A DNA stretch of 64,000 nt from Diphasiastrum complanatum (taxonomy: Eukaryota; Streptophyta; Lycopodiopsida; Lycopodiales; Lycopodiaceae): the NCBI GenBank assembly GCA_029204225.1, contig MU832564.1, positions 1-64,000 on the forward strand. The letters run 5' to 3'. The position numbers and the translations under genes were made by a program. Position 1 is the first letter of the stretch, and every line of letters begins with the position of its first letter. Below are positions 10,374-20,790 of this stretch, piece by piece. The notes beneath the pieces are model-generated. The model searched no databases. It worked only from the letters and a program-made list of their open reading frames with translations, and was not told where the DNA came from.

Positions 10374-11237
10374 TCATAACATGTCCAGGCTGACTGCAAT
10401 GGAAACAAACATTGGTCCTTCTAGCCTTTTTCCGAGACAACTTTTTCTTTTGTCTAAATTCAAATGCAACTTGATCCAATTCGTCGAAATATTTAGTTTT
10501 CTTATTCCACGAACTCTTTTCTTCTCTTTTTGCTGGCTGGGTCCGGATGATCCAGATGGATTAGCCTGTAACTGCTTCCTAGATGCCACTACCGTGGAGT
10601 CATACGCCTTCGTGACACAAACTGCATCATCAAAGGATTGAAGCACGTTACGCTTACACTCATTCTGATAATCTACGGGCAGACCTAGGAGCCACAGTGT
10701 CAGTTTTGCATCGAATGAGGGGACTTTATTCCATAAATCCATCAAATCTTATAGGTACGAGTCCAAACTCCGAGTACCCATTTTGCAATTCACAAACCTT
10801 TGGTAAAAATCCGAGTCGTCCACAACCACAAACAACTTTCTGAACACCTCCATAAACTCATCCCATGTGGTAGGTTTAGGTTGCAAATCACGCCACGACG
10901 ACAAAGCTTTATCACATAAGAACAGAATAACACTCTCTATCTTTTTCTCCTTAGGAATTCCATGTAAATCAAAATAACCGGTCCACTTGGTTAACTAGTC
11001 ATCCACAATTTCAGGTTTTTTATCTTTCTTCTCCCTCGAAAATGGTTCAAGCTGAAAGCCCAAATTTGGAGCAAACAAAGCTCTCACTTGATTCAACAAT
11101 ACTTCCATTTGTTGATCACGTAAAGTGTTCTTGTTGTTTATCTCATTAAGCGCTTGGCTTAATGATTGGCAAATTTGTAGATAGGTAGGCATTGGCACCT
11201 GACCATCAAGAGCTCCATTTGCATTATCGTCTGCCAT
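10374..11237 (-). pseudogene. Chromovirus gag
   Basis: The first 80 residues run from the ATG at 11237 (MADDNANGALDGQVPMPTYL) to a stop at 10995. The rest continues in broken frames to 10374, with LWLLGLPVDYQNECKRN, FDDAVCVTKAYDSTVVASRK and a basic tail. The homologous gag occurs in inverted orientation at 7430-7900. A CCHC-like remnant lies just downstream, around 10340-10395. Confidence 0.8.
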
Positions 11238-11979
11238 ATTGATTTTTTGACATGTGCAAACTTTCGCAAAATCAATATCAGATCAAATTAAACAACAACA
11301 ACTTTTTATGACCAAACACTAACCGTTCGAAATGACCAACTGTGAAAATCGATTAAAAAGATCGATTTTGCAAAAACACAGACACTGTCTCAAATCGAAA
11401 TCATTTCAAAAGATCCTGCATGGAACTAACTCAACATGCACCGTCTTATTAAAAAAGCAAAAAAATTCCATAAATGGCCTAGTGCTAGGAAATCTGCTTT
11501 TTGATCTAGAATTGCTAAAAATAGGTACATGCAAGAATTCTACTGATCAAACTCACTGGTTACGCATGCAACATGCATTTAAGCATGCATACAGGTCTAT
11601 CCATACATTTCCATCATCAGGAAAGCACTATACTGATTTACAAGCATGCATGCATTAGAACAATTTCGAAATTTTGCAAATTTTAGTTGCCAAACTTCAG
11701 ACGGCTATAACTTTTTCTATAGGACACCAAATTGGTCATTGTAAAGCACAGTACGGAGGAAGAGTGGGTCTACAAGGCACTTGGCACATCACTCTGCCAC
11801 TTAGGCTTCACATGTGTGAGAAGTAAATGCAGAAAAAATAGGTAGGAGGGCGCACTTTTGGAGAGAGGACTCCCTTTCTATCTCACAAAAAGCATAAGAA
11901 ATAGCAATCCCAATAATGATCAAATCCAACAATTAGCACAATCCATAAAGCATGAGAAATAGAGGAGAAGAGAGGAAGA
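11238..11979. other. Non-coding stretch upstream of the chromovirus gag
   Basis: By position it should include the 5' leader and LTR of the minus-strand chromovirus, but no LTR ends were identified. Around 11525-11655 the hexamer CATGCA/TGCATG recurs many times. Otherwise nothing is recognisable. Confidence 0.4.
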
Positions 11980-11981
11980 AC

Positions 11982-12150
11982 ACATAAACTCCACGAATTG
12001 TTTTTGGCGGTGGCAATTCCACAATAACCTTGATTTTAGAATAATTTGTGGCAATGTCATGTCTCGATATCACATGCCCAAGCACAACTCCATGGGAAAC
12101 CCATTTCTGGCATTTTTCTGGATTCAGGAAAATTTGATACTTGATTGGTC
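11982..12150 (-). pseudogene. Ty3/gypsy reverse transcriptase scrap (Tat/Athila-like family)
   Basis: The minus strand encodes KYQIFLNPEKCQKWVSHGVV and LGHVISRHDIATNYSKIKVI, nearly the same as the RT of the plus-strand gypsy at about 61230-61400 in this window. Only the thumb-side part of RT is present and similarity stops abruptly at both ends. Confidence 0.85.
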
Positions 12151-13705
12151 CATGTGTAATCAAAATTTGAGAAATAATATAAAAAGTATCTTTACAAAGG
12201 GTCTTTTTTGGATTTAGAACTCCTCTAATGATACATAATGTTTTGACCGCTCCTTGTGTCTAGTATGATCATCCTCCACTCATCCTTTTATTCACCAAAA
12301 ATTTCATTTTTAGTGGTTGAGCTCAAATATTCACCAAAGTATGAGTTAGAAGATCCGTTGATATTATATTTTGAGTAGCCTCTAATCCTTGATGAAAATT
12401 AGTGAAAAGTATACACAACAATATTAGGCAAGGTAAATAGTGAATGTAGGAAAGATGATAGGATAATTTGACAATGTAAATGGTGATGTAAAACAACCAA
12501 AGAGGGGGGAAATAACAAAACATATCCAAAAAATGTTGTGATACCATGTTATGAACCAATTCGCAAATATTGGCATCACATTAAGCAAAGAGAGACAAGA
12601 TAAGATTACAATCAAGCAATCTCCAAATCAAAAAACCGAAATGGACACCATATACAATCAATGGTTGGTTTCCAACAAGGGAAAGTTTTGAGTCTCCTAC
12701 ACAAAACTCAAGGGTATACCATATCATAAGTTATTCAATGAATGTCTACACCATTTATTTATGATATTCACAGGACCCTATTGGAAACTTCCAAGAAGCC
12801 AAAAAGCTCAATTATGAAAAAAAGACCCGCTTGCATTTTGTAAAGAATACGTGTCCTTGTATAAGTGCCCCAAATGTTAACCAAATGGGACATAAATAAG
12901 GCTTACATGAATTTGAAAGTCCAAAATTGCTTCCACAATAAGAGGTATTGCCCAAAATGTAGGGGCCGATTTTGGATAGCCAATAGTCTCATAAAAAATA
13001 ACTTGTCCAAACAAAATCAAATTCTATCCCATTACATGAGAGCTTGACAACAACAAAAAATATGGTCATGAGCTAATGTTGCCTTTCACAATATGATCTA
13101 GGAGCTACATTGTGTAAAAGAAATGAAAATATTCCTCAAATCTTTCTAGATATGAATCCCAATTGAAGCTTTTCGAGAAGCAAGCAATGATGAAAACTCC
13201 AATTGTGGGAGCTCAAATACGTCTCAAGAGATATTTGATTACACGGTAGTGTGAATTTCTAAGAAAGAGCTACAATGTTTTTTTGATCTACTTACAAAAT
13301 GCCATGTGTCAGAATTGACGAGAATTGAATGAAATTCTCTCTTTATAATGCCAAGTCAATGCTTATGTTCTAAAACTACATGGAGTTGAAATGTCAAAAT
13401 CAATCAGCTTTGTATAGGAATATAGTCGATAAAAAAGAGAGAATTCTTGCACCAAAAATTGATGAGGATTATCTAATAATGTCATATTGCCCAAGCCTTT
13501 ATCTTATGATGAGGTTTTTAAGTTTTCCTCTAAAATGCTCAGATATCAGACAAAAAAATTGAAGGTAATGATTTGAGAAAATACCAATACTAAATACTGT
13601 AGTACCCTCCGTTTGTGGACTAAAATGCAATCCTCTACTCAAATTGTAATTTCATATCACCACTTCTGATCCAAACCTCTTAAATATATGATCTAGTAGC
13701 AAAAA
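12151..13705. other. Non-coding, AT-rich; nothing recognised
   Basis: Short open frames (for example at 12323-12615 and 12865-13047) have low-complexity hydrophobic translations and no recognisable motif. The word GATACCATG at 12540 resembles a degraded minus-strand primer site but has no LTR beside it. Confidence 0.4.
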
Positions 13706-13799
13706 GACTAACATGCTAGTTTCTCCTTCCTCTCTTTGACGTTGCACTTGGAGACTAACATGCTAGTTTCTCCTTCCTCTCTTTGACGTTGCACTTGGA
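13706..13799. repeat. Perfect 47-bp tandem duplication
   Basis: Two head-to-tail copies (13706-13752 and 13753-13799) begin GACTAACATGCTAGTTTCTC and end GCACTTGGA. No difference is visible between them, so the duplication is recent or constrained. Confidence 0.95.
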
Positions 13800-13974
13800 A
13801 AACGGTTCTCACACACAAACATCAAGAATCCACAATGCACTATCTTGCATGTACTTCAAAGGAACTCTACTCTCTAATTTCGTCACTTGGAAGTTCATAA
13901 TCTCGACCATCGAAAGCTATCAAATAAGGATATTATTGTGAGTATTTCAGTATTTGACTTTCCATTAGGTTTGG

Positions 13975-14035
13975 GTGCACACCACAAGGTCACCTTCCAA
14001 GAGACTTCGTTGGAAGGTGACCTTGTGGTGTGCAC
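13975..14035. repeat. Perfect 26-bp inverted repeat with 9-nt loop
   Basis: The left arm (13975-14000) begins GTGCACACCACAAGG and the right arm (14010-14035) is its exact reverse complement; the loop is GAGACTTCG. No mismatch is visible in the stem. It is not a rho-independent terminator in this eukaryotic context. A small foldback element, a young hairpin-RNA locus or a fold-back repair product are the options. Confidence 0.95.
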
Positions 14036-14500
14036 TATGACCAAATTTCAAGTTGGGCTCAAAATGTATTACTAAATTTTCAAGGGTCCGAAAGTAATTG
14101 ATAAGGCCCTAAGTAACAAAACAACATAATAGATCCTCATACATGTCCTTCATTGTGTATAATGTAGCATATTTGTGTTCACAAGTTCTAGAACAAGAAG
14201 CATGCAAAACTAAGTTGATGCTACCTCGGCTTGGATCTAGCTTATATAAAAGTTACCCTTTCGGTGATCTCAAAAAAAATGTTTGAACTAAAGAACCTTT
14301 ATCAACACGACCAGCCTTGCTCCACGTGGAATGTTCAGACTTGTTGCATGAATGAGTAAATGTGTTACAAATTGTTTCAACATATCTTCATCACATCTTT
14401 AAGCAATTTGATATGGCGGATATATCAAACATCTTTGACATCATCCGTTATTCCAAAAAAACTTATGACCACACCTTTCAAATCACTCAGAAACCGCAAT

Positions 14501-14846
14501 ATGTCAACTTCAGTTGACATGCAGAATTAAAAAAGACATATCTCTCCCACTACTAGTACATATGGTCAGTATAACACCTATGCACTCTACACTCGATCAC
14601 CACAAGAGGTCAACAATCAGGGACTCTTGTACTCATCTACTCTCTTTTAACTACAAGGCAAACCCATGTAAAAAGCATAGAAATTAAAGACTGCCATACA
14701 TTATTTTCTGTAGTAGGTCAACTTCAGTTGACATGACATACAGAAATGTGAGAATTTTGCTTACTTTTAATGATAACTTATATAACACATCAATACTCAT
14801 GATACCTGCCACTTGCACATTGCAGTATGTCAACTTTGGTTGACAT
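14501..14846. repeat. Three dispersed copies of a 20-bp palindrome containing inverted W-box cores
   Basis: Copies are ATGTCAACTTCAGTTGACAT at 14501-14520, a variant starting GG in place of AT at 14716-14734, and ATGTCAACTTTGGTTGACAT at 14827-14846. Each has two TTGAC cores (W-box, the WRKY target core) facing each other. They lie 0.4-0.8 kb beyond the stop codon of the NLR gene. Context around the copies is partly similar (GCA(A/G)TATGTCAACT), which suggests copying. Confidence 0.8.
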
Positions 14847-14849
14847 CAC

Positions 14850-15268
14850 ATGTAATGTACTTCGAAAATCTGTTATTTATTCAACACTATTTTGAAGGAA
14901 GTAGGCCTACAAGCCAGGCTGAAGATAGATAGAGACTGTCCAAAGCAGTTATCTGTGAGACATCACAGAGAATAAAATTAGCTATCAGGAAGTCAAACAA
15001 GCAACTAGCATCCAAGGAATGTAAGGTAGTATAATAGTGGCACTAAAAACAGCAACCAATCCTTGCCTCATTTCAGAAACATTTGGCTAGAGAGAACATT
15101 CTACAAACTAAATGCATATTTGTTTAAACTTAGTGAAGACAAGAGAAAAGGAGAACCCAATACATGATTTGCTCCACAAAGATACAAAAAACAGAAATTC
15201 TTTCACCGTGCTCTATTCTGCTAGATAAAATATCATCTTACCTCTTGCAGACGGCCAAGGAGGCAAGA
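14850..15268. other. Putative 3' flank/UTR of the NLR gene
   Basis: Non-coding AT-rich sequence just downstream of the NLR stop codon. No clear polyadenylation signal or other feature could be fixed. Confidence 0.3.
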
Positions 15269-18200
15269 CTAGTGCCACAATGCTCCCCAACGAACCAACT
15301 TCAAAGAGTGTAGGCGTGCACAGGTTAAAAGGACCTCAGGGAAGGGAGACAGTCCAGAACAGCCACTCACATCCAGAAACTTCAATGAATCCAGGGAAGC
15401 AAGTTCAGTTGCCGGCAAAAGAGTTAACTTAGTGCAATTTCTCAAGTTGAGCCCTGCTAAACTCTTTAATTGACCCATGCCAACACCTTGAAGAGATGTA
15501 AGGCTAGAACATCCTTCCAGATTGATTTGTTCAAGTGAATGAAGAATGCCAAAGTTGGAAGGTAATGTATACAAATTTGAGCAATTTGCAAGCTTCAAAA
15601 CCTTCAGTTTTGAAAAAGCATCATTGGAAAGTGGGGGAAAAGCTTTGATGCTGCAACCGCTCATGTTTAATTCTCTTAGCTCACAAAAAGAACCAGGTCC
15701 GCCAAAGGTGTCTGGAACCTTGACAAGATCCCAACATGCAGAGAGGTCCAATAGTTCCAATTTTGAAAGTTGGCTGATAGAATCTGGGACTGATAATAGT
15801 CGTGCACAGCCTTGAAGATAGAGATGTTTCAACTCTTCAAGCTTTCCTAATGACTGTGGAAGTTTCCTTAATGCAGTGTGACTAAGATCAAGCTCTTGCA
15901 ACAATGAGAGGGCTCCAAGCTCTTCTGGCAAGAACTCAAGGGAACGACAGTCAGAGAGAGATAGGTTACGAAGTTGATGAAGTGCACTAATTCTTGAAGG
16001 CAGAAAGGTTAAATTTTTCAAAGAGGATAAACTAAGAGTTTCAATGTTACTCATCCTCCAGATGCCCATTGGAACTGCCATTAAACATGATTTTTGTAAG
16101 TCCATCAGGAGCCTGAGCTTCTCAAATAAAGACAGGACGTACTCCAGGTTGCTGCATCCACTTAGTTCTAAGAAGTAAAGCCTCTTGAGTGAATCAATGG
16201 ACGTGGGCAATGTATGCAGAGATGAACATCCATGGAGATTAAGAATCAAAAGGGAAGAAAGACGGCCTATTGTGGAAGGTAAGCATCGAAGCTGCTTACA
16301 ACCAACCATTTCCAGAACTTCCAAGCTCTGAAGCCACCCCACGGACCTGGGTAGATGAGTAAAAGCAGCACATCCTGAGAGCTTCAACTGATGAAGATGC
16401 CTCAAAGAGCCAATAGATTTAGGTAATGTGCAGAGATTTGTACAAAAGCGGAGATCAAGAAGCTGTAGCGATTGCAATGAGGACACAGTGACTGGGAGCT
16501 CTTTCAAAGAAGAGCAGCCCCGAAGATCCAATACTAAAAGATGCTGCATGCCATGAAGTGCGGGAGGGAAAACACGCTTAAGCTTTTTGTTGTTAGTCAT
16601 AAGGGCAATCTGCAGGCTGGGAAACTGCAAATTATCTTTGACTCTGGTGATGTCATTACCAATTAGGGATAGCTTCAGAATATTGGCTCTTTTAAACTGA
16701 TCAACTGAGTCCACTGGAATGTGGTCCAATTTCAAATCTGGTAGAAAGAGACGGTCTAACCTTATCTGCCGTCTTTCCTTGACCTCTTTTCTAGTCACAA
16801 TACTTTCACCTATCGACCCATGCTGTTCAATAAGGTTCATCACCTCAGATTGAGCATTTTCACTTTGACATGCAGCATTTGACTGTTCAATAGAACAGTT
16901 TAAATTTCCTATGCATGACAAGGAGGGTGACAAAACCTCTGGCTCACAGAAAGTGTTTCTTTCAGATGAACAAGTTTCTGTGGAAGGTTTGGAGCCATGA
17001 TCGTCTTCAGTCTGTCCATTAAACGCATTCTTCCACTTTGGGATCCTTTCAAGCCATTTCAGATCCGCTTCTAAATTAGAGGCATCACGAATTTGTTTTT
17101 GAACTAGATTCTGTCTTTGTGCAGAGGGGTATGATTTCCAGTCACAAAGTAATTTCTTTGTAACGAATTCGTGGAACTTACTTGGAAGCTTCCAGCTTAT
17201 GCCCTGTCCCAACTTCCAGGGACTTTTTTTTGAATCCACCTTGAACTCTACCATAGATCTACACTGTAAAAGGCTCAAACAAAGAAAGACTTCATCTTTT
17301 AAAATCTTGTTTCCATATCTCCAAAAAGTTTCCAAGTTTTCTGTAGCGACGTACTCACCTTCAGGATATGCAGCAAGGTCCAGAAAGCATTCTTGAAAAA
17401 GTGGATGAATAGATGTCAGTGCAATGAAAGACCAAGCCAACCCCTGTAGAATATTTCCCATCCCTTCCAAACTCGTATCTTTTGTAATGTCATTCGCAAT
17501 ATGTAGTTGAGAATCTTCCACAACATGTTCTGATTTAGAATGTGCAGAGCCTTTCTCCTTGTTATTGACGAGACGTTCAGCATCCAAGGCAGCTATAGTC
17601 CCGTCAGTTACTCTATTCTCCCATTCAGAAAAAGTCCCCTCTCTCAGAAAATTCTGTGCCCTCTGCCAGGTTTGAATGTCTCTCTCTTTGTAAAGGCTAG
17701 TTGCAACAGCTTGAACGACTATAGGAAGCTTGCAGCAACCCTGTAACATATCCACTGCTAGTGGCAGAAAAGATCCCTTATCCTGATCTTCAAATCCTGC
17801 AGAGGAGAAGAATAGAGCTAATGCATCATCTTCCTTCATGGCGTCCATGAAAACAACCTCAATGTCTTCAGCCTCTAGCACCTCTCTTTTTCTTGATGTC
17901 ACTAGCATTCTCCCTTTATCCTTTCCCTCTAAGATTTTGACAGCGTCCAGGTGTGCTCTCTCCGACAAGTCATCTATTATTAGCAGCACAGGGAGGCCTT
18001 CAGCAAATTTTTTCTTAAGCTTGATGAGGCCATCTTCAGCAGATATAAACGAGGATTTGGAAACGGAGTCGCTCCACAAAGTTGCCTGCAAATCGTGGAT
18101 ATTTGGGAATTGACCAAAAGAGAGCCAGATGATACCTCCCAAAAACTGCTCTTGCACTTCAGCATCGCAGGCCACAGTTTGCGCAACATGTGTCTTCCCA

Positions 18201-19471
18201 ACCCCACTCTCTCCATAGATTCCCAGGATAGCAGGTCCTCCTTCATCCAGAAGCCGCCGCTTCATGTCCTCGGCGATATTTTCATGGAATTGTGATTGAG
18301 ATCTCTGATCAAAATTTGACATTTTGCTATTTCCCACATTAGGTTTCTCATCCACTCTACTCAAATCATTTGGTGCTGTAGATAATTGTGAAGAATAGAT
18401 TTTAGAAAACTGAGATGTCATTTCAGTTTCATAATCTGGGAAATTACCTTGTAGAAGATGGTGTAGTAGCTCTCTAGCATGAACAGCAGCCGAAGGGTTA
18501 GGGTAAGATTCTCCTGTGAAATAAAACGTCTCCAGATATTTTGCAGCACTTGAAAATTGAGCTTTAAGTTCATCAAGAGACGCTTGCAACTGTTTCGCGT
18601 TTGCTTCGGCCAGCGTTACAATTCTCCTGGCCATATCCTGTAGATCACTAAATCCCCTTCCTTCTTCTACACAGGTGGCAAATTCGTCACCTCCGCACCG
18701 ATTGGTCGAAAATCGTTGACTCCCGGAGCGTTCCGAGAGGGCTATGTCGAGATCAGAGGAAAAATCATCAACGCCATGTAAGTCAGGAATTGGTGTAATG
18801 CCTCCGTCCAGAAAATCAACGGGCGTTCTGTGATTGTCTTCACAAGGATGATTTTTGGGCGAAGCATTAGATGCTTCCAAGAAAGGCCTTGCTTCAGATG
18901 CGCGAATTTTCAAGCAAGTACTCCGCTCACAGAGCTCTAGGGAATTTGAGGAAAGCTTAGAATGATGACGATCATCCCCTTCGAGACAAGCAAACATCGT
19001 TCTCAAATCTCGGAATAGGCCTCGAAAACATGGACAATCAGAGAGATTGACAGAGCGCGAGCGTATCCGAGAAGGCTTGCTATCGGTAGCAAATGAAAAA
19101 CCTAGGGTGCCAGGAGCATCAACAGAAGGCAAAATCACCTCCACAACAAATTTGATCCTATCTGTCAGCCGAAGCAATTTCTCAATCACCTCTCGATCCC
19201 AGAACACATTCCGATCCATATCCAAGCCCATTTCCAAGCATTTCTCGCACTCAACAACCCAAATTGCCAGCTGATCCATGCAGGAACTCAAGCCCACATC
19301 ATGCTGCGAGGCTAGGAAGAGCACGATCCTGCAGAAAAGTGAGCGAACATGATCCAGCGCATCCAGAAAGGGGTGACAATGCTTGGCAAGCGATGGATGA
19401 GACGTTGTCAGTTGCTCCAGCCTGTGGATCAAGCTCTTCACACGAAGATCGAAGATGGATATCGTCGTCAT
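15269..19471 (-). CDS. NB-ARC leucine-rich repeat (NLR) immune receptor-type protein, single exon, 1,400 aa
   Basis: An uninterrupted frame of 1,400 codons starting at ATG 19469-19471 (MTTISIFDLR). Residues 1-127 form a helical N-terminal region that I cannot assign to TIR or classic coiled-coil types. About 128-270 is Ser-rich and probably disordered; about 275-315 is a likely coiled coil. The NB-ARC occupies about 395-780: P-loop GIYGESGVGKT (417-427), kinase-2 LLIIDD (496-501), RNBS-B GRMLVTSRK (520-528), a GLPL-like GCCKLPIVVQAVA (578-590) and an RNBS-D-like CFLDLAAYPEG (695-705). The MHD position reads FHE (about 766-768). The spacing and the CFLDL motif recall RPW8-type helper NLRs (ADR1/NRG1 group), though the N-terminus is not clearly RPW8. 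Residues about 930-1395 hold some 18-19 LRRs of the LPxSIGxLxxLxxLxLxGC type. Plant NLRs bind ADP/ATP and trigger cell-death immunity in the cytosol or at membranes; that role here is inferred from family. The frame is intact, so it is probably functional. Confidence 0.93.
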   Translation of the reverse strand: MTTISIFDLRVKSLIHRLEQLTTSHPSLAKHCHPFLDALDHVRSLFCRIVLFLASQHDVGLSSCMDQLAIWVVECEKCLEMGLDMDRNVFWDREVIEKLLRLTDRIKFVVEVILPSVDAPGTLGFSFATDSKPSRIRSRSVNLSDCPCFRGLFRDLRTMFACLEGDDRHHSKLSSNSLELCERSTCLKIRASEARPFLEASNASPKNHPCEDNHRTPVDFLDGGITPIPDLHGVDDFSSDLDIALSERSGSQRFSTNRCGGDEFATCVEEGRGFSDLQDMARRIVTLAEANAKQLQASLDELKAQFSSAAKYLETFYFTGESYPNPSAAVHARELLHHLLQGNFPDYETEMTSQFSKIYSSQLSTAPNDLSRVDEKPNVGNSKMSNFDQRSQSQFHENIAEDMKRRLLDEGGPAILGIYGESGVGKTHVAQTVACDAEVQEQFLGGIIWLSFGQFPNIHDLQATLWSDSVSKSSFISAEDGLIKLKKKFAEGLPVLLIIDDLSERAHLDAVKILEGKDKGRMLVTSRKREVLEAEDIEVVFMDAMKEDDALALFFSSAGFEDQDKGSFLPLAVDMLQGCCKLPIVVQAVATSLYKERDIQTWQRAQNFLREGTFSEWENRVTDGTIAALDAERLVNNKEKGSAHSKSEHVVEDSQLHIANDITKDTSLEGMGNILQGLAWSFIALTSIHPLFQECFLDLAAYPEGEYVATENLETFWRYGNKILKDEVFLCLSLLQCRSMVEFKVDSKKSPWKLGQGISWKLPSKFHEFVTKKLLCDWKSYPSAQRQNLVQKQIRDASNLEADLKWLERIPKWKNAFNGQTEDDHGSKPSTETCSSERNTFCEPEVLSPSLSCIGNLNCSIEQSNAACQSENAQSEVMNLIEQHGSIGESIVTRKEVKERRQIRLDRLFLPDLKLDHIPVDSVDQFKRANILKLSLIGNDITRVKDNLQFPSLQIALMTNNKKLKRVFPPALHGMQHLLVLDLRGCSSLKELPVTVSSLQSLQLLDLRFCTNLCTLPKSIGSLRHLHQLKLSGCAAFTHLPRSVGWLQSLEVLEMVGCKQLRCLPSTIGRLSSLLILNLHGCSSLHTLPTSIDSLKRLYFLELSGCSNLEYVLSLFEKLRLLMDLQKSCLMAVPMGIWRMSNIETLSLSSLKNLTFLPSRISALHQLRNLSLSDCRSLEFLPEELGALSLLQELDLSHTALRKLPQSLGKLEELKHLYLQGCARLLSVPDSISQLSKLELLDLSACWDLVKVPDTFGGPGSFCELRELNMSGCSIKAFPPLSNDAFSKLKVLKLANCSNLYTLPSNFGILHSLEQINLEGCSSLTSLQGVGMGQLKSLAGLNLRNCTKLTLLPATELASLDSLKFLDVSGCSGLSPFPEVLLTCARLHSLKLVRWGALWH

Positions 19472-19480
19472 TTGAGGAGC

Positions 19481-20790
19481 AGCAGAAACGCATGATCAAT
19501 TCACAAGAAATCCGTGTTTTATCAGCACCACTTTGCGTTTCATAGAGACTAAAAAGGCGACAAAAAGGAGGGATTTTTACATGAAGTACAAAAAAGTGTG
19601 ATCGAGTGTTTGTGGGATGGGGACTTGTATGTGTGTGGGATGGGGACTTGTATGTGTGTGGGATGGGGACTTGGGAGTGTGAATCTTCTCATGTGACAAG
19701 CCTCTCATCTTAGGGTTCTCCTACGCTCTAGCCACCTAGGCTCTCTCAAACTAGTACCGCAATTTTGTCCTTGTTGATTGTAGGCAATTTAAAGCTGACA
19801 TCTGCAAACACGTAGGCAAAGGACTGTTGTTTTTAACTATCTTGAGCTCATCCCAATGACACGGATTGTTGTTTTTAACCATCTTGAGCTCATTTCAATG
19901 ACAATAGATGCATATGATTTCTTTAACATTTTAACAAAGAGAATGTTCACAAGATTTACCTTTTTGAAGTCGATTTCATGTACTCCTCATGCATGTTCTT
20001 AACAAAGAGAATGTTTACAAGATTTACCTTTTTGAAGTCGATTTCCTATACTCGTCATGCATGTGTTTGTTGTCGTTGTGTGTTGTAGGTAAAAAAGAAG
20101 CGGCATTTTAGAAAAGAATAGCAAAGAACAAAATACAATAGCAGAAACGCATGCTCAATTCACAAGAAATCCGTGTTTTATCAGCACCACTTAGCGTTTC
20201 AAAGAGATTGAAAAGGCAACAAAAAGGAAGAATTTTTACATGAGGTAGTAACAAAAAAGAGTGATTGAGTGTGTGTAGGATGGGGACTTGGGGGTGTGTG
20301 GGATGGGGACTTGGGGGGTGTGAATCCTGTGATGTGACAAGCCTTTCATCTTAGGGTTCTCCTATGCTCTTGGCCACCCTAGGCTCTCTCAAACTAGTAC
20401 CGCAATTTTGTCCTTGCTGATTGTAGGCAAATATCGAATTAAAGTTGACATCTACAAATACATAGTCAAAGGATTGTTGTTTTTAACTATCTTGAGCTCA
20501 TTTCAATGACACGGGTTGTTGTTTTTTAACTATCTTGAGCTCATTTCAATGACGCTGCAAGCATATGATTTCTTTAACATCTTAACAAAGAGAATGTTTA
20601 CAAGACTTACCTTTTTGAAGTCATTTCATGTACTCCTCATGCATGTTCTTAACAAAGAGAATGTTTACAAGATTTACCTTTTTGAAGTCGATTTTCGATA
20701 CTCGTCATGCATGTGTATGTTGTCACTGTGTTGTAGGTAAAAAAGAAGCGGCATTTAAGAAAAGAATAGCAAAGAACGAAATACAATAGC
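19481..20790. repeat. 659-bp direct tandem duplication of the NLR upstream region
   Basis: Unit 1 starts at 19481 with AGCAGAAACGCATGATCAAT and unit 2 at 20140 with AGCAGAAACGCATGCTCAAT; both end in AAATACAATAGCA-type sequence (20131-20141 and 20780-20791). The first unit begins 10 bp upstream of the NLR start codon, so the 5' UTR and proximal promoter are duplicated. Each unit holds internal repeats: GTGTGGGATGGGGACTTG blocks, an approximately 40-bp TTGTTTTTAACTATCTTGAG block twice, and a 68-bp block beginning TTAACAAAGAGAATGTT twice (19931 and 19999 in unit 1). The units differ by scattered substitutions and small indels. Confidence 0.9.

Noticed and set aside
17199-18295. Open frames of 65-91 codons on the plus strand inside the NLR, and an 88-codon minus-strand frame at 17980-18246
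   Set aside because: They are by-products of the long NLR coding sequence and have no motif of their own.
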